DNA of 64,000 bases from Rubellimicrobium roseum (GCF_006152145.1 NZ_VDFV01000012.1:1-64000); one strand, 5' to 3'; shown: positions 52,175-62,061, counted from the stretch's first letter. Notes: generated by a model not told the origin, from the sequence alone. A program made the numbers and translations.

Positions 52175-53179
52175 TCAGATGTCGAGGTCGAGCGTGACCG
52201 GGAAATGGTCCGAGGCGTGAAGGAGCGCGTCCCGCAGGGGTTCGTCCTTCCAGCAGGCGGGGTCGTCGAAAGGGTGCCAGATGCGCCAGCGCGCGCCCCG
52301 CGTCCGAAGGTCCGGCGAGACCATGACGTAGTCGAGCAGCGCCGAGAGCCACCGGCCGTCGGGCGGCACGCGGAACCGCGCGGTGGCGGGCGCGGCGACG
52401 AGCGGCCCCGAGAGCGCCTGCGCGGCGTGGGGATCATGGAGGCGGGGCTCGCCGTTCTCGCCCAGCACGATCTCTATCCCTGAGCGGCCGAACAGCTTCT
52501 CGAACTCGTCGAGGCCGGGACCGTCGTTGAAGTCGCCCAGAACGACCAGCGGGTCGCCCGCGGCCAGGTGGCGGTCCACCCGCGCCCGCAGCCAGACGCA
52601 TTGCGCGAGCTGCTTGCGGCGGTTCTCGATGGCGATGCGGCGGGCCTGCGCTTCGGTCCGCGCGCCGTGGGGGGCCTTGGACTTGGCGTGGACGCCGATG
52701 AGGCGGAGGGACGTGCCGGCGCGGGTGCGCAGCGCCGCCTCCAGCGGCGGCTTGGACCAGGTGACGGGCTCGGGCTGGCCGTCGTCGTCGAGATCCACCC
52801 GGAAGGTGCCGTCGAAGCGGGGCGGCCCGTCGTCCTGCGGGTCGTGCCCGGCCTCCAGCGCGTCGGGGTCGTAGAGGAGCGCGATCTCCTGCTGGGAATG
52901 GCTGGGGAAGCCCAGCAGCACCTCGCGCGCCCGCAGGTCGAACCGGCGCGCGAAGCCCGCCAGCGCCAGCGCGCCGTCGCGCGAGCGGTGGCGGGCGTCG
53001 GGGGCCTCGACCACCAGCACCGCGTCGGCGTCGAGCGCGCGGAAGACCCGGCCCAGGGCCGCCGCCTGCTCGCCCCGCGTGACGCCCTCGCGCCCGCCGC
53101 GGCCGTCATCCTCAAGCAGCCGCCCCCGGTCGTCGAAGAGGTAGTCGAACCACTGGACGTTGTAGGTGGCCAGGCGCAT
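52175..53179 (-). CDS. Endonuclease/exonuclease/phosphatase family protein
   Basis: A 334-aa EEP-fold metal-dependent phosphoesterase. The motifs are ATYNVQWFDYL at the N-terminus, VVVEAPDARHR in place of the usual Glu-bearing Q-E, VLGDFNDGPGLDEF (GDFN) and the catalytic His pair in LHASDHFPVTLDLD. It may act on nucleic acids or phospholipids; the substrate is unclear. Its ATG overlaps the djlA stop by one base (TGATG). Confidence 0.85.
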   Translation of the reverse strand: MRLATYNVQWFDYLFDDRGRLLEDDGRGGREGVTRGEQAAALGRVFRALDADAVLVVEAPDARHRSRDGALALAGFARRFDLRAREVLLGFPSHSQQEIALLYDPDALEAGHDPQDDGPPRFDGTFRVDLDDDGQPEPVTWSKPPLEAALRTRAGTSLRLIGVHAKSKAPHGARTEAQARRIAIENRRKQLAQCVWLRARVDRHLAAGDPLVVLGDFNDGPGLDEFEKLFGRSGIEIVLGENGEPRLHDPHAAQALSGPLVAAPATARFRVPPDGRWLSALLDYVMVSPDLRTRGARWRIWHPFDDPACWKDEPLRDALLHASDHFPVTLDLDI

Positions 53180-53859
53180 CAGGCCGCCCTGTCCGAGATC
53201 TGCTCCCAGGCGCGGTTGACGGTGATGAGCCGCTTCTCGGCCAGCCGGATGGCCTCCTCGGGGAGACCATGGGCGATCAGGCGGTCGGGATGCGTCTCGC
53301 GCACCAGCGCCCGCCAGGCGGCGCGGACCTGGGTCAGAGGGGCGCCGTGGGGGACGCCCAGCACGTCGTAGGGGTCGCGCTCGGCGTCGGGGACGAACTC
53401 GGCGCGGATGCGCTGGAACTCGTGCTCGGGCACGTGGAAGATCTCGGCCACGCGGGCGATGAAGCGGTTCTCCTCGGGGTGGTAGTCGCCGTCGGCCACC
53501 GCGATGTGGAACAGGCCCTCCAGCAGGTCGGGAAGCTGCGCGGCCCCGTCCCCGAACATCGCGCGGATGCGGCGGGCGTAGTCCTCGAAGCCGGCCACGT
53601 CCTGCCGGGCGAGGTCGTAGACGCGGGCGACGTTCGACTCCTCGCCTTCGGGGATGATGAAGACCTCGCGGAAGGCCGCGACCTCGTTGCGGGTCACGAG
53701 CCCGTCGGCCTTGGCGATCTTGGCCCCCAGCGCCACGGTGGCGATGGCGAAGCCCACGGTCTTCTCCGGCGGGGTGCGCAGCCGCTCGAACAGCGAGGAC
53801 AGGGGCTCGTTCCGCGTCAGGAGGGCCAGGAGGTCGGTGACGCGGGTCCAGATCGACAT
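53179..53859 (-). CDS. DjlA-like TerB/J-domain protein
   Basis: A 226-aa protein with a TerB-like helical domain (about 30-145, GAKIAKADGLVTRNEVAAFREVFI and HIAVADGDYHPEENRFIA). A C-terminal J domain follows (about 160-226, DPYDVLGVPHGAPLTQVRAAWRALVRETHPD with the essential HPD). It is a DnaK co-chaperone of the DjlA type without the membrane anchor. The ATG at 53859 is preceded by GGAGG. An upstream ATG at 53889 would overlap the GNAT stop (ATGA) and is a possible alternative. Confidence 0.88.
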   Translation of the reverse strand: MSIWTRVTDLLALLTRNEPLSSLFERLRTPPEKTVGFAIATVALGAKIAKADGLVTRNEVAAFREVFIIPEGEESNVARVYDLARQDVAGFEDYARRIRAMFGDGAAQLPDLLEGLFHIAVADGDYHPEENRFIARVAEIFHVPEHEFQRIRAEFVPDAERDPYDVLGVPHGAPLTQVRAAWRALVRETHPDRLIAHGLPEEAIRLAEKRLITVNRAWEQISDRAA

Positions 53860-53885
53860 GAGGAGCAGCCTCCGGGGTTCCTGGG

Positions 53886-54359
53886 TCATAGCCGGCGGCC
53901 CATCAGCACGAGGTCGAGCCAGCGGCCGAACTTGTAGCCCACCTCGGGCAGGCGTCCATATTCCCGAAAGCCGCAGGCGGCGTGGAAGGCGAGGCCCCCG
54001 GCGTTCTCGGCGCTGATGGCGCCCCACATCGTGTGCTTGCCTTGGGCGCTTGCGGCGGCGCAGAGCGCGTCGATGAGGGCGCGACCGACGCCCCGGCCCC
54101 GCGCCTGCGGCGCGAGGAGGATCGTGTGCTCGACGGTGTGGGTGTAGCCGTTGCCGGCGCGGAACGGGAAGCAGCGGGCGAAGCCCAGGATCTGCCCGCC
54201 CTCGTCCCAGACGAGGAAGGGGTCGGTCCCTTCGGTCAGGGCGGCGATCTCGGCCTCGGTCCGCTCGGTGGTGTGGAAGATGTGGGTCGTCTCGCGGATC
54301 ACCGGCGTCCAGATGGCATGGAGCTGGGCCGCGTCGGCGGGCGTGGCGGAACGGATCAC
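53886..54359 (-). CDS. GNAT family N-acetyltransferase
   Basis: A 157-aa acetyltransferase. Motif A is [17 protein letters not shown] (acetyl-CoA pyrophosphate loop), and [35 protein letters not shown] is the usual C-terminal end of the phosphinothricin-acetyltransferase-like (Pat/Bar, MddA) subgroup. It probably acetylates an amino acid analogue. The GTG start overlaps the VOC-gene stop as GTGA. Confidence 0.9.
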   Translation of the reverse strand: MIRSATPADAAQLHAIWTPVIRETTHIFHTTERTEAEIAALTEGTDPFLVWDEGGQILGFARCFPFRAGNGYTHTVEHTILLAPQARGRGVGRALIDALCAAASAQGKHTMWGAISAENAGGLAFHAACGFREYGRLPEVGYKFGRWLDLVLMGRRL

Positions 54360-54958
54360 AGTTCGACCTCGCCCTTGGGCGTGGAGAAACGGGCGCGCAA
54401 CGTCGGGTGGTCGGCGGTCACGAAGGTCACGCGGGGGTCGTCGAGGCCCGACAGGAGCGCCTTGAGGCGAGGCGCGCGGGGATGGCCCACCTCCAGCGAC
54501 AAAAGGCGCACGCCGCGGTCGGGCAGGCGCTCGGCGGGATGGAGGCCCGATGCCCAGCGGATCAGCGTCGGGAAGGCGCCGCCCCAGGGAAGGCTGCCGT
54601 CCGGCGGCACGGCCACGCGCCAGGACAGGTCTCCCCGGGCGAGCGCCAGCGCCTCGCCCGCCTCGGGCGGGGCGGCGGCCAGCGCGGCGTCGAGGTCGGG
54701 AACCCGGGCGATCCAGTTGCCCAGGCGGGGGGCCCCCGCCTCCTCCAGGCCGAACCAGCGGGGGACGGCGGGAGTCGTGCCGGGCTCGGGGGCGATCACC
54801 TCGAAATAGAGGCCGGGGCCGAGGGATAGGAGGCGGTTCCAGGTGCCGAAGCGGTCGTGCCGGCCGCCGGGGTCGAGAGATACGCCCAGCCGCTCCTCGG
54901 CCCAGGCCGCGCCCTCCTCCAGCGAGGCACAGGTGACGGCAAGGTGGTCGAGCTCCAT
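54356..54958 (-). CDS. VOC superfamily (glyoxalase_3-like) protein
   Basis: A 200-aa VOC-fold protein. [25 protein letters not shown] begins the first beta-alpha-beta module and [11 protein letters not shown] completes it (metal-binding His5 and Glu). The second half is degenerate (about 95-190). It matches Glyoxalase_3/Glyoxalase-like family proteins of unknown substrate. Translationally coupled to the GNAT gene. Confidence 0.8.
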   Translation of the reverse strand: MELDHLAVTCASLEEGAAWAEERLGVSLDPGGRHDRFGTWNRLLSLGPGLYFEVIAPEPGTTPAVPRWFGLEEAGAPRLGNWIARVPDLDAALAAAPPEAGEALALARGDLSWRVAVPPDGSLPWGGAFPTLIRWASGLHPAERLPDRGVRLLSLEVGHPRAPRLKALLSGLDDPRVTFVTADHPTLRARFSTPKGEVEL

Positions 54959-55169
54959 CGGCGGATTCCCCAGGCAGCGGCTCCGGGACGGGAGGCGGGA
55001 CCCTGGCGCGCGGCTGTTTGCCGCCCAGGGTCGCCCCCGTCCGTCGGGGCGGTTGTCGCACGGCGCGCGCGGCGGCGCGAGTCCCGGAGCACGGGAAACC
55101 GAGCGAAGCGGACCGGAATCGGAGGGCTTCAGGCGGTTCGGCCTACAGGGTGGGGCAGGTCGTGCCTAT

Positions 55170-55712
55170 ATGGTGGGCATGACCCGTGCCCTTGCCCTGC
55201 TCCTTCTCGCCCTGGTCCCCCTCTCCGTCTCCGCGCAGGAGGCGGCAGCCCCGCCGGCCGCCGGCGGCTCGACCGCCGAGGAGGCCACCGGCGGCCCGGC
55301 GGCCGAGGAGGTCCCCGCCGATCCCGTCGCCCTTTGGGAGATCGACCGGACCGCGATCCTTGACGCCGAAGGGGTGGACCTGACGGCCTTCGAATACGTG
55401 GCGCGGCCCCTGGTGATCTTCGCCGACAGCCCGCGCCAGCCGCAGGTGGAGGAGCAGCTCCGGCTGCTGGAGACCAACCCCGCGGCCCTGGCCGACCGGG
55501 ACGTGGTGGTGATCCTCGACACCGACCCGGCCGCGCGCAGCCCCGCGCGGCAGGACCTGAGGCCGCGTGGCTTCGGGATCGTGCTGGTGGACAAGGACGG
55601 GCGGGTGACGCTGCGGCGGCCCTCGCCGCAGACCGTGCGGGACCTGTCGCGCGCCATCGACCGCACGCCCCTGCGGCAGGAGGAGACCCGCTATCGCGGC
55701 GGCGGGGGATGA
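55170..55712 (+). CDS. DUF4174 exported protein
   Basis: A 180-aa protein with a signal peptide (ALALLLLALVPLSVSAQ), an Ala/Glu/Pro-rich spacer (about 25-55) and a DUF4174 thioredoxin-like domain (about 65-160, FEYVARPLVIFADSPRQPQVEEQLRL and GIVLVDKDGRVTLRRP). No CxxC is present, so redox activity is unlikely. The ATG at 55170 is taken because of the upstream GGGCAGG, although an ATG at 55179 is possible. Confidence 0.78.
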   Translation: MVGMTRALALLLLALVPLSVSAQEAAAPPAAGGSTAEEATGGPAAEEVPADPVALWEIDRTAILDAEGVDLTAFEYVARPLVIFADSPRQPQVEEQLRLLETNPAALADRDVVVILDTDPAARSPARQDLRPRGFGIVLVDKDGRVTLRRPSPQTVRDLSRAIDRTPLRQEETRYRGGGG

Positions 55713-55731
55713 GCCCCGCCCGGACATGACA

Positions 55732-55761
55732 CGGCCGCCGAGGCGGGTGCCCCGGCGGCCG
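55732..55761. terminator. Bidirectional terminator between convergent genes
   Basis: CGGCCGCCG (55732-55740) and CGGCGGCCG (55753-55761) form a perfect 9-bp stem with a 12-nt loop, midway between the DUF4174 stop and the small-lipoprotein stop. Confidence 0.65.
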
Positions 55762-55790
55762 GATCGGTCAGGGGCCAAGGCCCCCGAAGA

Positions 55791-56006
55791 TCAGTAGCAG
55801 TTCGGGGCGCCGGGCGCGACGTTGCACGAGATGGCGCCGGCGGCCGCGCCGATCAGCGCGCCTTCGGCCAGGTCGCCGTTGGTCAGGGCGGCGACGCCGC
55901 CGCCGATCGCGGCGCCGGTGGCGGTGCGCTCGAGGTCGGTCTCGCCGCAGGCGGTCAGGGTCGCGGCGACGCCCAGGACGGCGACGAGGCGGAGCGTGAT
56001 GGACAT
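55791..56006 (-). CDS. Small glycine-zipper lipoprotein
   Basis: A 71-aa lipoprotein. The lipobox TLTAC places the acylated Cys at residue 20, followed by a glycine-zipper-like hydrophobic stretch (TGAAIGGGVAALTNG and GALIGAAAGAI). Such proteins associate with the outer membrane or peptidoglycan. It ends NVAPGAPNCY. Function unknown. Confidence 0.75.
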   Translation of the reverse strand: MSITLRLVAVLGVAATLTACGETDLERTATGAAIGGGVAALTNGDLAEGALIGAAAGAISCNVAPGAPNCY

Positions 56007-56277
56007 GTGGATTCTCCAGATCTTGGTGTGGCCCCAGATGCGGCAAGGGATGCCATTCCCGACCGGGGGGTGCAAGGCAGGGATTCCCCGACCCCGCAGC
56101 CTGCCGTGACTCCAGCCGGCCCCCACGCGGCGTTCCCGCGTCGGGATTCCCGTTGCGGGACCGAGCCGTGACGGCCGGAACGGCCCGGTCAGGTCGCTGG
56201 GTCGCCTAGCGCGCGTCCCGCCGGCGGCACGGGGCCCGCGCCCGATTTCCGCCCCGACCGTGGCGCAAGGGCCACGC

Positions 56278-56673
56278 TCAATCCTCGCCCTCGTCCCAGT
56301 CGTCGTCGTCGGCGGGTTCGGGCGCGTCGGGCTCGAAGACCTGCGGGAAGGAGGCGCGGGCTTTCCTCACGTCGATGCGCAGGAGCGCGTCGTAGCTTTG
56401 GGGATCGAAGGGCTCCTCGGCCGGGACGACCTCGCGGCCGAAGAGCCAGGACAGGCGGCCGGCGTCGAGGTTGCCGCGCACGAAGGGCTCCTCGCCGAAA
56501 TGCTCCCAGAGCGCGGCCATGAAGCCTTCGTCGGCGCGGCGGTCGGCGGCCTTGCGGTCGCGGAACCTTTCGCGCGCGATGAGGGGCGTCGCGCCCTTCT
56601 TGTTGGCGTGGCGGATCGTGAACTGGAAGTCCGAGCTGGGCAGCCGCCCGGGGAAGCCGCGGTGCTTTTCCAT
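56278..56673 (-). CDS. Conserved hypothetical protein with acidic tail
   Basis: A 131-aa cytoplasmic protein. The N-terminus KHRGFPGRLPSSDFQFTIRHANKKG is basic, the middle is helical (FMAALWEHFGEEPFVRGNLDAG) and the C-terminus is extremely acidic (DAPEPADDDDWDEGED). No known family is recognised. GAGGAGGACCCC precedes the ATG. It lies 10 bp downstream of the DUF6497 gene on the same strand, suggesting an operon with pccB. Confidence 0.65.
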   Translation of the reverse strand: MEKHRGFPGRLPSSDFQFTIRHANKKGATPLIARERFRDRKAADRRADEGFMAALWEHFGEEPFVRGNLDAGRLSWLFGREVVPAEEPFDPQSYDALLRIDVRKARASFPQVFEPDAPEPADDDDWDEGED

Positions 56674-56683
56674 GGGGTCCTCC

Positions 56684-57217
56684 TCAGAAGGCCTGGGCGA
56701 TGCAGGCGCCGCCGTCGATGCGGAACCCTTCGAAGAACTGCACGGCCTGCGGATCGGTTGCGCCGAAGGCCACCTCGCGGTCCGACAGGGCGATGACGAC
56801 CTCGGTCGGGCTCCAGCCGTTGGCGTCGAGCGCGGGGAGCGCGAGGCTCTCGCAGAGCCAGGCGAAGTCGGGGGCCACGTCCTCGTAGGCCGCGCCCGCG
56901 CCGCCCAGGCCGTCCACGACCAGGCGGAACCGGGCCAGCCCGCCCTGGGCCGGGCCACCCGCCGCGGGCGCCGCGACCTGCGCGGGGGGGCGGTTCAGCG
57001 GCTCGTCCTCGGCCAAAGCCTCCTCGGGCAGCGCCTCGGGGTCGGTGCCGGCGTCGGGGACCATGACGGGCTCGGCCGTCTCCAGCACCACGTCGTAGAG
57101 CCGGGCGCTGTGGCCGGAGGGAAGCTGCACCTCCTGCGCGGCCACGGGCCCGGCGATGCCCAGCACGGCGGCGAGCCATCCCGCGCGGGCGGGCCAGTCA
57201 GAGCGGGATGTTGTCAT
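56684..57217 (-). CDS. DUF6497 exported protein
   Basis: A 177-aa protein with a probable signal peptide (about 1-28, [17 protein letters not shown]), a variable Ala/Pro/Glu-rich spacer and a C-terminal domain (about 95-177, [34 protein letters not shown]) resembling DUF6497. The start overlaps the coding end of pccB by 20 bp. Function unknown; proximity to pccB is common in Rhodobacterales but unexplained. Confidence 0.72.
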   Translation of the reverse strand: MTTSRSDWPARAGWLAAVLGIAGPVAAQEVQLPSGHSARLYDVVLETAEPVMVPDAGTDPEALPEEALAEDEPLNRPPAQVAAPAAGGPAQGGLARFRLVVDGLGGAGAAYEDVAPDFAWLCESLALPALDANGWSPTEVVIALSDREVAFGATDPQAVQFFEGFRIDGGACIAQAF

Positions 57218-58730
57218 GTTTCTTCCAGGGGTTCTCGAGCTTCTTGTGGCGCAGCATGGCGAAGGCGCGGGCCACGCGCCTGCGGGTGTTGCGGGGACGG
57301 ATGACCTCGTCGATGAAGCCGCGCTCGGCGGCGACGAAGGGGTTGGCGAAGCGGGCCTCGTAGTCGGCCGTGCGCTGCGCGATGCGCTCCGGGTCGCCCC
57401 GCTCGGCGCGGTGGAGGATCTCGACGGCCCCCTTGGCGCCCATGACGGCGATCTCGGCGGTGGGCCAGGCATAGTTCAGGTCGCCGCGCAGGTGCTTGGA
57501 GGCCATCACGTCATAGGCGCCGCCATAGGCCTTGCGGGTGATGACGGTGACCTTGGGCACGGTCGCCTCGGCGTAGGCGAAGAGGAGCTTCGCGCCGTGC
57601 TTGATGATGCCGCCGTATTCCTGCGCCGTGCCGGGCAGGAAGCCGGGCACGTCCACGAAGGTGAGGAGGGGGATCTCGAAGGCGTCGCAGAAGCGGACGA
57701 AGCGCGCAGCCTTGCGGCTCGCGTCGATGTCGAGGCAGCCCGCGAGGTGCGTGGGCTGGTTGGCGACGACGCCGATGGTGGAGCCTTCCAGCCGGATGAA
57801 GCCTGTCAGGATGTTCTTCGCGAACTCGGCCTGGATCTCGTACAGGTCGCCCTCGTCCGCGACCTTCAGGATCAGCTCGCGCATGTCGTAGGGGGTGCCC
57901 GCGTTCTCGGGGATCAGGGTGTCGAGGCTGGGCTCCTCGCGCGCCGGGTCGTCGAAGAAGGGGCGGCGGGGGACGCCCGAGCGGTTGGAGAGCGGCAGGA
58001 AGTCGAGCAGGCGCCGCGCCTCGGCGATGCACTCCACGTCGTTGTCGAAGGCGGCGTCGGCGACCGAGGACCGGCGCGTGTGCGTGAGCGCGCCGCCCAG
58101 CTCCTCGGCGGTGACGACCTCGTTCGTCACGGTGCGGACCACCTCGGGGCCGGTGACGAACATGTAGGACGTGTCCTTCACCATCAGGATGAAGTCGGTC
58201 ATGGCCGGGGAATAGACCGCGCCGCCCGCGCAGGGGCCCATCACGAGGCTGATCTGCGGGACCACGCCCGAGGCGAGCACGTTGCGCTGGAAGACCTCGG
58301 CATAGCCCGCGAGCGAGGCCACCCCTTCCTGGATGCGCGCGCCGCCCGAGTCGTTGATGCCCACGACCGGCGCGCCGTTGCGCATGGCCATGTCCATGAT
58401 CTTGCAGATCTTCTGGGCGTGCGTTTCCGACAGGGAGCCGCCGAAGACGGTGAAGTCCTGCGAGAAGACGTAGGTCAGGCGGCCGTTGACCGTGCCCCAG
58501 CCCGTCACCACGCCGTCGCCGGCGGGGCGGTCGCGCTCCATCCCGAACTCGGTGGCGCGGTGGGTCACGAACATGTCCCATTCCTCAAAGGACCCTTCGT
58601 CGAGGAGAAGCTCGATCCGCTCGCGCGCGGTGAGCTTGCCGCGGGCGTGCTGGGCGTCGATGCGCGCCTGCCCGCCCCCCAGCCGCGCCGCCGCGCGCCG
58701 GGATTCGAGCTCGTTCAGGATGTCGTTCAC
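57198..58730 (-). CDS. pccB: Acyl-CoA/propionyl-CoA carboxylase beta subunit
   Basis: A 510-aa carboxyltransferase of the crotonase-like fold in two halves (about 20-280 and 280-510). The oxyanion-hole regions are [20 protein letters not shown] and [16 protein letters not shown]. It transfers biotin-bound CO2 to propionyl-CoA in the methylmalonyl route (ethylmalonyl-CoA/propionate metabolism). The GTG start has GAGGGGGAC upstream. The alpha subunit (pccA) is not in the window. Confidence 0.93.
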   Translation of the reverse strand: MNDILNELESRRAAARLGGGQARIDAQHARGKLTARERIELLLDEGSFEEWDMFVTHRATEFGMERDRPAGDGVVTGWGTVNGRLTYVFSQDFTVFGGSLSETHAQKICKIMDMAMRNGAPVVGINDSGGARIQEGVASLAGYAEVFQRNVLASGVVPQISLVMGPCAGGAVYSPAMTDFILMVKDTSYMFVTGPEVVRTVTNEVVTAEELGGALTHTRRSSVADAAFDNDVECIAEARRLLDFLPLSNRSGVPRRPFFDDPAREEPSLDTLIPENAGTPYDMRELILKVADEGDLYEIQAEFAKNILTGFIRLEGSTIGVVANQPTHLAGCLDIDASRKAARFVRFCDAFEIPLLTFVDVPGFLPGTAQEYGGIIKHGAKLLFAYAEATVPKVTVITRKAYGGAYDVMASKHLRGDLNYAWPTAEIAVMGAKGAVEILHRAERGDPERIAQRTADYEARFANPFVAAERGFIDEVIRPRNTRRRVARAFAMLRHKKLENPWKKHDNIPL

Positions 58731-58859
58731 GCCGTCCCCCTCGCCTCGTCGCCGCATCGTGGCACGAAACCGCAGAACGGCAGGCTTGCCAATCCCCCGG
58801 GGCCGGGTTGCGCCCCGCGCGGGGCTGCGGCAGGACGGGCGTCTCAGCCGGAGTTCCCC

Positions 58860-59213
58860 ATGCCCACCCTGCCCGTCCCGGTCCTCACCGTCGGCCTTCT
58901 GCTCCTGTCCAACGTCTTCATGACCTTCGCCTGGTACGGCCACCTGCGCTTCAAGACGGCCTCGCTGGTCATGGTGGTCCTGGTCTCGTGGGGGATCGCC
59001 TTCTTCGAATACGTGCTCCAGGTGCCCGCCAACCGGATCGGGCACGGCCATTTCTCGGCGGCCGAGCTGAAGACCATCCAGGAGGTGCTGACGCTCTCGG
59101 TCTTCGCGGTCTTCTCGGTGCTCTACCTCAAGGAGCCCCTGGGCTGGAACCATCTGCTGGGCTTCGGCTTCATCGGACTGGGGGCCTTCTTCATCTTCCA
59201 CAAATGGGGCTGA
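58860..59213 (+). CDS. DUF486/DMT-like small membrane protein
   Basis: A 117-aa protein with four helices, matching DUF486. [20 protein letters not shown] is the hallmark N-terminal segment and [17 protein letters not shown] the C-terminal one. It has the size of half-transporters in the drug/metabolite superfamily. Transport activity is unproven. It is divergent from pccB and precedes an MFS gene by 1 bp. Confidence 0.85.
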   Translation: MPTLPVPVLTVGLLLLSNVFMTFAWYGHLRFKTASLVMVVLVSWGIAFFEYVLQVPANRIGHGHFSAAELKTIQEVLTLSVFAVFSVLYLKEPLGWNHLLGFGFIGLGAFFIFHKWG

Positions 59214-59214
59214 C

Positions 59215-60420
59215 ATGACCGCCGTTCCCGCGGTGCGGTTCCTCGACCGCACGACGCCGCCGCACATGGCGACCCTGATCCTGATGGCGGGGGTGCCCGC
59301 GCTCAGCCAGTCGGTGTTCCTGCCCTCGCTCGCCCACATGGCGCAGCATTTCGGGACCTCCTACGGGGTCATGCAGCTCGCGGTGTCGGGCTATCTCGCC
59401 GCGACGGCGGTGCTGCAGATCCTGCTGGGGTCGGTGGCCGATTCCTTCGGGCGGCGGCCCGTGATGCTGGCCGCGCTCGCCATCTTCGTGCTGGCCTCGC
59501 TGGGCGCGATGCTGGCGCCCTCGGTCGGGGTCTTCCTCGCGTGCCGGATGCTCCAGGGCGTGTCGGTGGCGGGGATCGTCCTGAGCCGCGCGGTGGTGCG
59601 CGACACGGTGGGCACGGCCGAGGCGGCGTCGCGCATCGGCTACGTCACCATGGGCATGGCGCTGGTGCCGATGGTGGGGCCCGTCCTGGGGGGCCTTCTG
59701 GACGAGGTCTGGGGCTGGCAGGCCAGCTTCGTGCTGCTCGCCGCCGCGGGGGCGCTGGTGCTGGCGCTGGTGGCGCTGGACCAGGGCGAGACGGCGCGGG
59801 CGCGGGGCGAAGGCCTGCGGGGGCAGCTCCGGCACTATCCGGCGCTGCTGGGCTCGCGGCGGTTCTGGGGCTACTCGCTCTGTGCGGCCTTCGCCTCGGG
59901 GGCCTTCTTCGCGCTCCTGGGCGGGGCGGCCTTCGTGTCGGGCGAGATCTTCGGGCTGTCGCCGCTCTGGACCGGGGTGGCGCTGGGGGCACCCTCCATC
60001 GGCTACGTCCTGGGCAACTACCTCGCGGGGCGGCACTCGATGCGCGTGGGGCTCGACCGCATGGCGCTCCTGGGTTGCATGGTGGCAGTGCTGGGGCTCG
60101 GGGCGTCGCTCATACTCACGCTGGCCGGGCTGGGCGGGCCCTGGGTCTTCTTCGGCTTCTGCATGGCGCTGGGCTTGGGCAACGGCATGACGCTGCCCAA
60201 CGCCATGGCGGGCTCGATCTCGGTGCGGCCGGACCTCGCGGCGACGGCCTCCGGGCTGTCGGGCGCGATCATGACGGCGGGCGGCGCGGTCCTCGCGGTG
60301 CTGGGCGCGGCGGTCCTGAGCCGGGGGACCGGGCCCTGGCCGCTCCAGGCCCTGATGGCGGGCTCGGTGGCGCTGGCGGGGGTGTCGCTGCTCCTCGTGC
60401 GGGGGACGGCGCGGCCCTAG
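59215..60420 (+). CDS. MFS transporter (Bcr/CflA subfamily)
   Basis: A 401-aa major-facilitator drug efflux protein with 12 predicted helices. The Bcr/CflA signature includes [26 protein letters not shown] (motif A between helices 2 and 3) and GRPVML-type loops. It is co-transcribed with the DUF486 gene. The stop shares CTAG with the convergent nuclease gene. The substrate is not predictable. Confidence 0.9.
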   Translation: MTAVPAVRFLDRTTPPHMATLILMAGVPALSQSVFLPSLAHMAQHFGTSYGVMQLAVSGYLAATAVLQILLGSVADSFGRRPVMLAALAIFVLASLGAMLAPSVGVFLACRMLQGVSVAGIVLSRAVVRDTVGTAEAASRIGYVTMGMALVPMVGPVLGGLLDEVWGWQASFVLLAAAGALVLALVALDQGETARARGEGLRGQLRHYPALLGSRRFWGYSLCAAFASGAFFALLGGAAFVSGEIFGLSPLWTGVALGAPSIGYVLGNYLAGRHSMRVGLDRMALLGCMVAVLGLGASLILTLAGLGGPWVFFGFCMALGLGNGMTLPNAMAGSISVRPDLAATASGLSGAIMTAGGAVLAVLGAAVLSRGTGPWPLQALMAGSVALAGVSLLLVRGTARP

Positions 60421-61130
60421 CGCGCGGCGCGGCGCCAGCCGGCGGCCAGCGCCTCGTCCTCCGAGCAGAACCAGCGCTCGCCCTCGGTCTCGTCGATCTC
60501 GGTGCGGTCGTAGCTCGTCCCGCCGGGCATGTGGTAGATGCGGCCCGAGCCCGAGATGTTGCCCTTGATCTCGCAGCCCGTCCGGGCGCTGAGGACCTCG
60601 ATGTCGGTGATCCGGGAATCGGGGTCGCGGCGGTAGTCGGCGGGGCGCTGGAACTCCCCGCGCCAGAGCCCCATCTGCCCGGCGCGGGCCAGGTCCTCCT
60701 GCGGCACGTAGTCGAGAGAGTAGTCGCGGTAGGCCACGGCCATCCCCTCGGCCACCAGCACCGCGCCGAGGTCCACCCCCTCGACGACGCAGCGGGCGAC
60801 GGAGCGGCCGTAGCGGTCGGTGTCCCGCACCTCGCAGACGGCGGCCTGCCCGTCCCAGCGCGCCTGTGCCTCGGTCGTCGCCCAGGCGCCGCAGTCCCAG
60901 GGGACGCCCGACTCGTCCAGGCAGATCTGGTCGCGCTCGGGCGCGTCGACGCCGTGCAGCCGCACCCGCGCGTCGCCCAGGTCCAGCGTGTCCGCGTCGA
61001 TCATCCGCACGGTGCCGCGCAGGGCGCCGTCTCCGGCGCTCGCCACGCCGTCGAGATCGCCCGAGCGGAGTTCGAGGATCGCGACTCCGATGAGAAGGGC
61101 GCCGAGGGCGAGGAACGCGAAGCGGGTCAT
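60417..61130 (-). CDS. Thermonuclease (SNase-like) with a sunset domain
   Basis: A 237-aa exported or membrane-anchored nuclease with an N-terminal signal-anchor (about 1-20). The SNase domain (about 40-165) includes VRLHGVDAPERDQIC and DTDRYGRSVARCVV with the catalytic Arg/Glu pair. The C-terminal sunset/excalibur-like domain contains IKGNISGSGRIYHMPGG and WFCSEDEALAAGW. Such proteins degrade extracellular DNA or process it at the surface. A full CtrA-type box lies 47-61 bp upstream. Confidence 0.88.
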   Translation of the reverse strand: MTRFAFLALGALLIGVAILELRSGDLDGVASAGDGALRGTVRMIDADTLDLGDARVRLHGVDAPERDQICLDESGVPWDCGAWATTEAQARWDGQAAVCEVRDTDRYGRSVARCVVEGVDLGAVLVAEGMAVAYRDYSLDYVPQEDLARAGQMGLWRGEFQRPADYRRDPDSRITDIEVLSARTGCEIKGNISGSGRIYHMPGGTSYDRTEIDETEGERWFCSEDEALAAGWRRAAR

Positions 61131-61176
61131 GATGCCGCAGGAATGCCGCGAACTGGCCCCTAATTCAATCGAGCCA

Positions 61177-61191
61177 TTAAAAATTAGTTAA
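61177..61191. promoter_or_regulatory. CtrA-type box upstream of the thermonuclease gene
   Basis: TTAA-AAATTAG-TTAA is an exact TTAA-N7-TTAA match in an AT-rich promoter patch, 47-61 bp upstream of the thermonuclease start. Confidence 0.6.
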
Positions 61192-61260
61192 AATATCTGG
61201 AACATATCGACAACGACGGCCGATCCTGCCCCCAATGGGGCGGAACCGGCCGCCAAGGGG

Positions 61261-62061
61261 TCAGCGCGCGCGGTCGTCGTCCCGCTCGGTCTCGGAAACC
61301 CAGCGGTTCATGCGCGCGAGCAGCGGCTCGGGCAGGAGCCCGGCGAATCCCACCACGAGCTTGTTCAGAAGCCCCGGCGTCATCCCGGCCTTGCCGGCCT
61401 TCATCGCCTCGTAGCCCGCGCGCGCCGTGTGCTCCGGCGTGTCCTTGATCGGGACCGGGGCCGAGCCCATGGCCGAATCGGCCATGTCGCCCCGCTCGAA
61501 GATGGGCGTATCGACGGGGCCGGGCATCAGGCAGGTGACGGTGACGCCGTGCTCCTTCATCTCGTCGTTGAGCGCGAAGCTCAGCATGTCGAGATAGGCC
61601 TTGGAGGCGTTGTAGACGGCCTGATAGCTGCCCGGGACGAAGCCCGCGATGGAGCCCGTGACCAGCACGCGGCCACGCCCCTGCGCCCGCATCCGTGGCA
61701 GGGCGCGGTGCAGCAGCAGCGTGGTGCCCAGGACGTTGAGCCTCAGGAGGCGCCGGATGTCGGGCCAGTCCTGATCGGCGAAGGCGTGGCCGAGCGTGAG
61801 CCCGGCGTTCGCCATGAGGTAGTCGATCTCGCGCGCCCCGACCTGATGCCAGAGGGCGAGGACGCCCTCCTCGGTCGACAGGTCCGCCCGCAGCGCCTCG
61901 ACCTGCCCGCCGTGCCGGCGCAGGTCATGCGCGGCCGCGTCGATCTCCGCCTCGTCGGCGCAGATCAGGAGGTCGCAGCCGTCCTCGGCCGCGCATCGGG
62001 CAAGCTCGCGCCCGATGCCGGTCGAGGCTCCGGTGACGACGGCGAAGGGCCGGTCAGGCAT
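61261..62061 (-). CDS. Short-chain dehydrogenase/reductase
   Basis: A 266-aa SDR. The cofactor motif TGASTGIG is at 10-17, the NAG motif is in LMANAGLTLGH, Ser137 lies in VLVTGSIAGF, and Tyr150/Lys154 in VYNASK. The fold and length fit NAD(P)-dependent oxidoreduction of an unknown carbonyl substrate. The start overlaps the ADH coding end by 8 bp, so the SDR, ADH and SRPBCC genes are one operon. Confidence 0.9.
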   Translation of the reverse strand: MPDRPFAVVTGASTGIGRELARCAAEDGCDLLICADEAEIDAAAHDLRRHGGQVEALRADLSTEEGVLALWHQVGAREIDYLMANAGLTLGHAFADQDWPDIRRLLRLNVLGTTLLLHRALPRMRAQGRGRVLVTGSIAGFVPGSYQAVYNASKAYLDMLSFALNDEMKEHGVTVTCLMPGPVDTPIFERGDMADSAMGSAPVPIKDTPEHTARAGYEAMKAGKAGMTPGLLNKLVVGFAGLLPEPLLARMNRWVSETERDDDRAR

